Below, piece after piece: positions 57,945 through 64,000 of a stretch of DNA of 64,000 nucleotides. The notes beneath the pieces were generated by a model. The model saw nothing but the letters and a program-made list of their open reading frames with translations, was not told where the DNA came from and did no database searches. The translations under genes were made by a program, and so were the position numbers. Origin of the DNA: Lota lota (Eukaryota; Chordata; Actinopteri; Gadiformes; Lotidae); contig JACYXH010000722.1 of NCBI GenBank assembly GCA_026745465.1, forward strand, positions 174,001-238,000, in the 5' to 3' direction. Each line of letters starts with the position of its first letter. The first letter of the stretch is position 1.

Positions 57945-59595
57945 GCACACATAGGTCTATCTAGCATAGATCTATGTAGCATATATCTATGTATCATATA
58001 TCTATCTAGCATAGATCTATCTAGCATAGATCTATCTAGCTGGCATATAGCATAGCTCTATCTAGCATAGATCTGTCTAGCATAGATCTGTCTAGCATAG
58101 ATCTATCTAGCATAGATCTATCTAGCATAGATCTGTCTAGCATAGATCTATCTAGCATAGATCTATCTAGCATAGATCTATCTAGCTGGCATATAGCATA
58201 GCTCTATCTAGCATAGATCTATCTAGCATAGATCTATCTAGCATAGATCTATCTAGCATAGATCTGTCTAGCATAGATCTGTCTAGCATAGATCTATCTA
58301 GCTGGCATATAGCATAGCTCTATCTAGCATAGATCTGTCCAGCATAGATCTGTCTAGCATAGATCTGTCTAGCATAGATCTGTCTAGCATAGATCTGTCT
58401 AGCATAGATCTATCTAGCATAGATCTATCTAGCATAGATCTATCTAGCTGGCATATAGCATAGGTCTGTCTAGCATAGATCTATCTAGCATATATCTATC
58501 TAGCATAGATCTATCTAGCATAGATCTATCTAGCATAGATCTATCTAGCTGGCATATAGCATAGGTCTGTCTAGCATAGATCTATCTAGCATATATCTAT
58601 CTAGCATAGATCTATCTAGCATAGATCTATCTAGCATAGATCTATCTAGCTGGCATATAGCATAGGTCTGTCTAGCATAGATCTATCTAGCATAGATCTA
58701 TCTAGCATAGATCTATCTAGCTGGCATATAGCATAGGTCTGTCTAGCATAGATCTATCTAGCATATATCTATCTAGCATAGATCTATCTAGCATAGATCT
58801 ATCTAGCTGGCATATAGCATAGGTCTGTCTAGCATAGATCTATCTAGCATATATCTATCTAGCATAGATCTATCTAGCTGGCATATAGCATAGATCTATC
58901 TAGCATAGATCTATCTAGCATAGATCTGTCTAGCTGGCATATAGCATAGATCTATCTAGCATAGATCTATCTAGCATAGATCTGTCTGGCATATAGCATA
59001 GATCTGTCTAGCATATATCTATCTAGCTGGCATATAGCATAGATATATCTAGCATAGATCTATGTATCATATATCTATGTATCATATATCTATCTAGCAT
59101 AGATCTATCTAGCATAGATCTATGTATCATATATCTATCTAGCATAGATCTATCTAGCTGGCATATAGCATAGATCTATCTAGCATATATCTATCTAGCA
59201 TAGATCTGTGTATCATATATCTATCTAGCATAGATCTATCTAGCATATATCTATATCTAGCTGGCATACAGCTATCATATATCTATATCTAGCATAGATT
59301 TATATCTAGCTGGCATATATCTATCTAGCATAGATCTATATATCATATATCTATCTAGCATATATCTATGTATCATCTATCTATATCTAGCTGGCATATA
59401 TCTATGTATCATCTATCTATCTAGCATATATCAATGTATAATATATCTATCAAGCATATATCTATGTATCATCTATCTAGCATATATCTATGTATCATCT
59501 ATCTATTTAGCATATATCTATGTATAATATATCTATCTAGCATATATCTATGTATCATCTATCTATCTAGCATTTATCTATCCATCTCTCTCTCT
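57945..59595. repeat. 15-bp ATCTATCTAGCATAG minisatellite, ~100 copies
   Basis: Units AGCATAGATCTATCT are interspersed with AGCTGGCATATAGCATAGG every 60-110 bp. The array decays toward TATGTATCATATATC at the right. It starts about 15 bp after the exon donor at 57929. Confidence 0.96.
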
Positions 59596-59604
59596 CTCTA
59601 TCAT

Positions 59605-59830
59605 CTCTGTTGGCTACCTGCTAGCTACCTGTTGGCTACCCTCTAGCTACCTGTTGGCTACCCTCTATCTACCTGTTGGCTACCTGCGAGCTACCTGTTG
59701 GCTACCTGCGAGCTACCTGTTGGCTACCCTCTAGCTACTTGTTGGCTACCTGCAGGGTGGTGGCTATCTGCTAGCTACCAGTTGGCTACCTGCTAGCTAC
59801 CAGTTGGCTACTTGCTAGCTACATGCTAAA
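59605..59830. repeat. CTACCTGTTGGCTACC minisatellite
   Basis: About ten 22-bp units of GGCTACCTGCTAGCTACCTG-type sequence. Confidence 0.92.
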
Positions 59831-59873
59831 TGCCGCTCAGTGTTAAAGGAGATGTTGACTACACACAGTGTCA

Positions 59874-59914
<41 letters not shown>

Positions 59915-59925
59915 ACTTCAACACA
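59874..59925. repeat. (CA)n
   Basis: About 35 bp of pure CA flanked by CACACTC variants. Confidence 0.95.
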
Positions 59926-60009
59926 CTCGTATTCATGTGTCCAAATCTCTCAATCATAGAGTAACCCCCCTCCAGGTGTTCTGTAAGTTTCCCGCCAGGA
60001 AACTTGACA

Positions 60010-60368
60010 ATGTGATGACACCATGTCACTAGATGCTCTGATGTTTGATGACATCGTGTCACTAGATACTCTGATGTTTGATGACATCATATCACTAGAT
60101 GCTCTGATGTTTGATGACATCGTGTCACTAGATACTCTGATGTTTGATGACATCATATCACTAGATGCTCTGATGTTTGATGACATCGTGTCACTAGATA
60201 CTCTGATGTTTGATGACATCATGTCACTAGATGCTCTGATGTTTGATGACATCATGTCACTAGATGCTCTGATGTTTGATGACATCATAAGACTAGATGC
60301 TCTGATGTTTGATGACATCATAAGGCTAGATGCTCTGGTGTTCGATGACATCATGAGGCTAGTTTTGA
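60010..60368. repeat. 33-bp minisatellite, ~11 copies
   Basis: Units contain CACTAGATGCTCTGATGTTT and then GATGACATCATGT. TGATGACATCA is a CRE/AP-1-like near-palindrome in each unit. Open on both strands because the period is a multiple of three. Confidence 0.96.
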
Positions 60369-60529
60369 AGGATATCATTTAGGGGTTTTTAGTTCAAATA
60401 CAATTCCTCCCTCAGGTCAGCTGGGAGTTTGTCTCTGATTGGCTGGCTCTAATTGGCTGTCCCTTATTGGCTGTCTCTGGGCTGCAGAAAGCTATTTTGA
60501 AGAAGTTTCCAGAGAGGCACCAATTAGTG

Positions 60530-60573
<44 letters not shown>

Positions 60574-60910
60574 TTCCTAATCAATAGTGTTCACAGGACC
60601 CCCGCTGGGTTCTGACCAGAGGACGTGTTCTTAATGGGTCCTACTGGATTGTTCTTGGGCTCCAGCTCGATACGTTAGTCGATATGGAGACCAGGGGCCC
60701 AGGGCCTGGTTCAACCCGTGTTCAGGGCTCCAGCCCTGCAGCTCCATCAGGCCCAGTTAGGGGAACGTGTCCGGGATGCTCGGCGTTGAGGTCAGGCTGC
60801 TCGTCACCTCGTCTCCAGGAGGTCGTTACTGCGAGATCAAAACTAAACTGCACTTCTTACCTTAGCGCGTGTTCTTCTGAATTCATCGAAACCAGACGTT
60901 TCCAAAGAAA
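60369..60910. other. unique sequence with (TG)n at 60532-60572
   Basis: Includes GATTGGCTGGCTCTAATTGG-type CCAAT-box-like repeats (60438-60475). No exon supported. Confidence 0.5.
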
Positions 60911-60911
60911 G

Positions 60912-61232
60912 GTTTAAAACAAGAGCTTTAAAACAAGAGCTTAAAACAAGAGCTTTAAAACAAGAGCTTTAAAACAAGAGCTTAAAACAAGAGCTTAAAA
61001 CAAGAGCTTTAAAACAAGAGCTTTAAAACAAGAGCTTTAAAACAAGAGCTTAAAACAAGAGCTTTAAAACAAGAGCTTTAAAACAAGAGCTTAAAACAAG
61101 AGCTTAAAACAAGAGCTTTAAAACAAGAGCTTAAAACAAGAGCTTAAAACAAGAGCTTTAAAACAAGAGCTTTAAAACAAGAGCTTTAAAACAAGAGCTT
61201 TGAAACAAGAGCTTTTAAACAAGAGCTTAAAA
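60912..61232. repeat. 14/15-bp AACAAGAGCTTTAAA array
   Basis: About 22 units of AACAAGAGCTTTAAA or AACAAGAGCTTAAA. Confidence 0.96.
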
Positions 61233-61274
61233 TCAGCTTTGATTATTAATTTGACACACATTATAAAATACAAG

Positions 61275-62275
61275 CGGGCTAGCGTGCACTAGCAGATATG
61301 TAGCGTGCACTAGCGGGTATGTAGCGGGCACTAGCGGGTATGTAGCGTGCACTAGCGGGTATGTAGCGTGCACTAGCTGGTATGTAGCGTGCACTAGCTG
61401 GTATGTAGCGTGCACTAGCTGGTATGTAGCGTGCACTAGCTGGTATGTAGCGGGCACTAGCGGGTATGTAGCGTGCACTAGCGGGTATGTAGCGTGCACT
61501 AGCTGGTATGTAGCGTGCACTAGCTGGTATGTAGCGTGCACTAGCTGGTATGTAGCGTGCACTAGCTGGTATGTAGCGTGCACTAGCTGGTATGTAGCGT
61601 GCACTAGCTGGTATGTAGCGTGCACTAGCTGGTATGTAGCGTGCACTAGCTGGTATGTAGCGTGCACTAGCGGGTATGTAGCGTGCACTAGCGGGTATGT
61701 AGCGTGCACTAGCTGGTATGTAGCGTGCACTAGCTGGTATGTAGCGTGCACTAGCTGGTATGTAGCGTGCACTAGCTGGTATGTAGCGTGCACTAGCTGG
61801 TATGTAGCGTGCACTAGCTGGTATGTAGCGTGCACTAGCTGGTATGTAGCGTGGACTAGCTGGTATGTAGCGTGGACTAGCTGGTATGTAGCGTGGACTA
61901 GCTGGTATGTAGCGTGCACTAGCTGGTATGTAGCGTGCACTAGCTGGTATGTAGCGTGGACTAGCTGGTATGTAGCGTGGACTAGCTGGTATGTAGCGTG
62001 CACTAGCTGGTATGTAGCGTGCACTAGCTGGTATGTAGCGTGGACTAGCTGGTATGTAGCGTGGACTAGCTGGTATGTAGCGTGGACTAGCTGGTATGTA
62101 GCGTGCACTAGCTGGTATGTAGCGTGCACTAGCTGGTATGTAGCGTGGACTAGCTGGTATGTAGCGTGCACTAGCTGGTATGTAGCGTGGACTAGCTGGT
62201 ATGTAGCGTGCACTAGCTGGTATGTAGCGTGGACTAGCTGGTATGTAGCGTGGACTAGCTGGTATGTAGCGTGCG
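61275..62275. repeat. 21-bp minisatellite, ~47 copies
   Basis: Units of GTAGCGTGCACTAGCTGGTA plus one base. GTGGACT replaces GTGCACT mainly in the right half. The 326-codon minus frame (HATYQLV) is an artefact. Confidence 0.97.
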
Positions 62276-62536
62276 TGTGTGTGTGATAGTTGATAAAGTA
62301 TTATTAGTTATTGATATCATTATTGATAGTTATTAATGTTTTAATATGTATGATTAGTTATTGATATATTGTTCATCCTTATTGTTAGTCCTAGTTATTA
62401 GTTATCTATATATTAATAATAGTTATTGGTTCTAGTTATGACTGGTTATTGATTAGTTCTAGATATTAGTCATCTATATATTATTTAAAGATATTGATTG
62501 CTTGTGGTTTCAAAGATGTCCGTCTCCTCGCTGCAG
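62276..62536. other. AT-rich intron before the PDE4 shared exon
   Basis: TTATTGATAGTTATTAATG-type sequence, then a short CTCCTCGCTGCAG acceptor. Confidence 0.5.
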
Positions 62537-62749
62537 GTTCGATGTGGAGAACGGTCTGTCGGGGGCCCACAGCCCCCTGGACCCCCAGACCAGCCCCCTG
62601 GACCCCCAGACCAGTCCCGGGTCCGGTCTGGTCCTGCACGCCACCTACCCCCACTCCCAGCGCCGGGAGTCCTTCCTCTACCGCTCCGACTCGGACTTCG
62701 ACCTGTCCCCCAAGAACATGTCCCGCAACCCCTCATCCACCAGCGATCT
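62537..62749 (+). CDS. pde4c: PDE4 shared exon, start of UCR1
   Basis: First exon common to PDE4 long isoforms. The frame reads [19 protein letters not shown], then a second [46 protein letters not shown] and SSTSDL. UCR1 couples to UCR2 to restrain and dimerise the catalytic domain; RRES (62661-62672) is the conserved PKA site whose phosphorylation activates long forms. A 21-bp in-frame duplication gives SPLDPQT twice, where human paralogues have it once. Phase 2 in and out. FDVENGLS and the SDLHGEDM junction favour PDE4C over A, B and D. Confidence 0.92.
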
Positions 62750-62755
62750 GTGAGC

Positions 62756-63660
62756 ACCTCCTCTCCCTCCACCACACTGCACCTCCTCTCCCTCCCTCCA
62801 CCACACTGCACCTCCTCTCCCTCTCCCTCTCCCTCCACCACACTGCACCTCCTCTCCCTCTCCCTCCACCACACTGCACCTCCTCTCCCTCCCTCCACCA
62901 CACTACACCTCCTCCCTCCCTCTCCCTCCACCACACTGCACCTCCTCTCCCTCCCTCTCCCTCCACCACACTGCACCTCCTCTCCCTCTCCCTCCACCAC
63001 ACTGCACCTCCTCCCTGCCTCTCCCTCCACCACACTGCACCTCCTCTCCCTCCACCACACTACACCTCCTCCCTCCCTCTCCCTCCACCACACTGCACCT
63101 CCTCTCCCTCTCCCTCCACCACACTGCACCTCCTCTCTCCTTCTACCACACTGCACCTCCTCCCTCCCTCTAACACACACTGCACCTCCTCCCTCCCTCT
63201 ACCACACTGCTGCACCTCCTCTCTCCCTCTAACACCACACAGCTGCACCTCCCCCTCCCTCTACCACCACACTGTGCACCTCCTCCCTCCCTCTACCACA
63301 CTGCTTCACCTCCTCCCTTCATCCAACACACTGCTGCCCCTCTTCCCTCCCTCTACCACACTGCACCTCCTCCCTCCCTCTACCACACTGCTGCACCTCC
63401 TCTCTCCCTCTAACACCACACAGCTGCACCTCCCCCTCCCTCTACCACCACACTGTGCACCTCCTCCCTCCCTCTACCACACTGCTGCACCTCCTCCCTT
63501 CATCCAACACACTGCTGCCCCTCTTCCCTCCCTCTACCACACTGCACCTCCTCTCTCCCTCTACCACACTGCTGCACCTCCTCTCTCCCTCTAACACCAC
63601 ACAGCTGCACCTCCTCTCTCCCTCTAACACCACACAGCTGCACCTCCTCCCTCCCTCTAC
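62756..63660. repeat. CCACCACACTGCACCTCCTC minisatellite
   Basis: About 28 units of 24-36 bp contain CTCCCTCCACCACACTGCAC and then CTCCTCT. It starts six bases after the exon donor GTGAGC. Open frames on both strands are artefacts. Confidence 0.95.
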
Positions 63661-63774
63661 CACCACACTCTCTCCCCTCTCCTCTTCTCTCTCCTGTCTC
63701 CTACTCCCTCCATCTCCTCTCCTCCTTCTCTATTCAACAAGTTCATACCTCAGTCTCACATACATCTCTAACCC

Positions 63775-63800
63775 TGCCTGTCTGTCTGTCTGTCTGTGCC

Positions 63801-63831
<31 letters not shown>

Positions 63832-63834
63832 GCC

Positions 63835-63881
<47 letters not shown>

Positions 63882-63912
63882 GCCTGTCTGTCTGTCTGTC
63901 TGTCTGTCTGTC
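63775..63912. repeat. (TCTG)n ending at a PDE4 acceptor
   Basis: About 130 bp of TCTG with TGCC interruptions runs straight into CTGTCCAG, the acceptor of the exon at 63916. Confidence 0.95.
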
Positions 63913-63915
63913 CAG

Positions 63916-63952
63916 GCACGGAGAGGACATGATAGTGACTCCATTTGCCCAG
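63916..63952 (+). CDS. pde4c: PDE4 37-bp UCR1 exon
   Basis: Completes Leu from the previous exon, then HGEDMIVTPFAQ, and ends in phase 0 before GTCAGT. The 37-bp size and the sequence match the conserved small UCR1 exon of mammalian PDE4 genes; HGEDMIVTPFAQ is the PDE4C form (PDE4D has HGDDLIVTPFAQ). The gene continues past the right edge. Confidence 0.93.
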
Positions 63953-64000
63953 GTCAGTACCTCTTCTTCCACAAACCTAGAGCTAGATAACTAGATAACA

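Overview
The window is vertebrate genomic DNA, most likely from a teleost fish. It carries spliced genes with GT-AG introns whose exons translate into close relatives of human proteins. It also has an extreme load of tandem repeats: by my hand tally about two thirds of the 64 kb lies in minisatellites, microsatellites or simple-sequence tracts. Nothing prokaryotic, no CRISPR array, no tRNA or rRNA gene and no intact transposon was seen. The closest lineage cannot be fixed from sequence alone; gadiform fishes are known for heavy tandem-repeat loads, but that is only a guess here.

Layout, all recognised genes on the + strand. (1) 1835-12858: the last eight coding exons of sh3rf1 (POSH), an SH3-scaffold E3 ubiquitin ligase, holding the linker, SH3-3 and SH3-4, followed by a roughly 2.2 kb 3'UTR with AATAAA at 15095. 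(2) 15901-20291: a complete five-exon cbr4 (mitochondrial SDR reductase, 239 codons) with AATAAA at 21037. sh3rf1 next to cbr4 in the same orientation matches human chromosome 4q32-q33. (3) 22325-26589: a four-exon gene for a small mucin-like single-pass membrane protein that I cannot name. (4) 27.6 kb to beyond the right edge: the 5' part of a PDE4 cAMP phosphodiesterase gene, best matching PDE4C. It has at least two and probably three alternative N-terminal exon sets (31704/36234; 38315; 57807). All end in the phase needed to splice to the shared exon at 62537, and the UCR1 start continues in the 37-bp exon at 63916.

The most striking feature is the placement of the repeats. Many arrays begin or end exactly at exon edges, and several have units that contain the splice site itself plus a few exon bases. 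Examples are about 27 tandem 5' splice sites after sh3rf1 exon 2143, about nine and about 25 decoy 3' splice sites before the exons at 8856 and 12690, a duplicated acceptor in cbr4 exon 4, an array built from the cbr4 stop codon, and a donor-side array in the mucin-like gene. I read this as exon-junction-seeded minisatellite expansion, repeated independently in neighbouring genes. A one-base surplus in a C-run of sh3rf1 (2907-2912) and a 40-bp perfect palindrome centred on TGACGTCA in its 3'UTR are separate oddities.

Nearly all long open frames in the window are translations of repeat arrays and are not genes.
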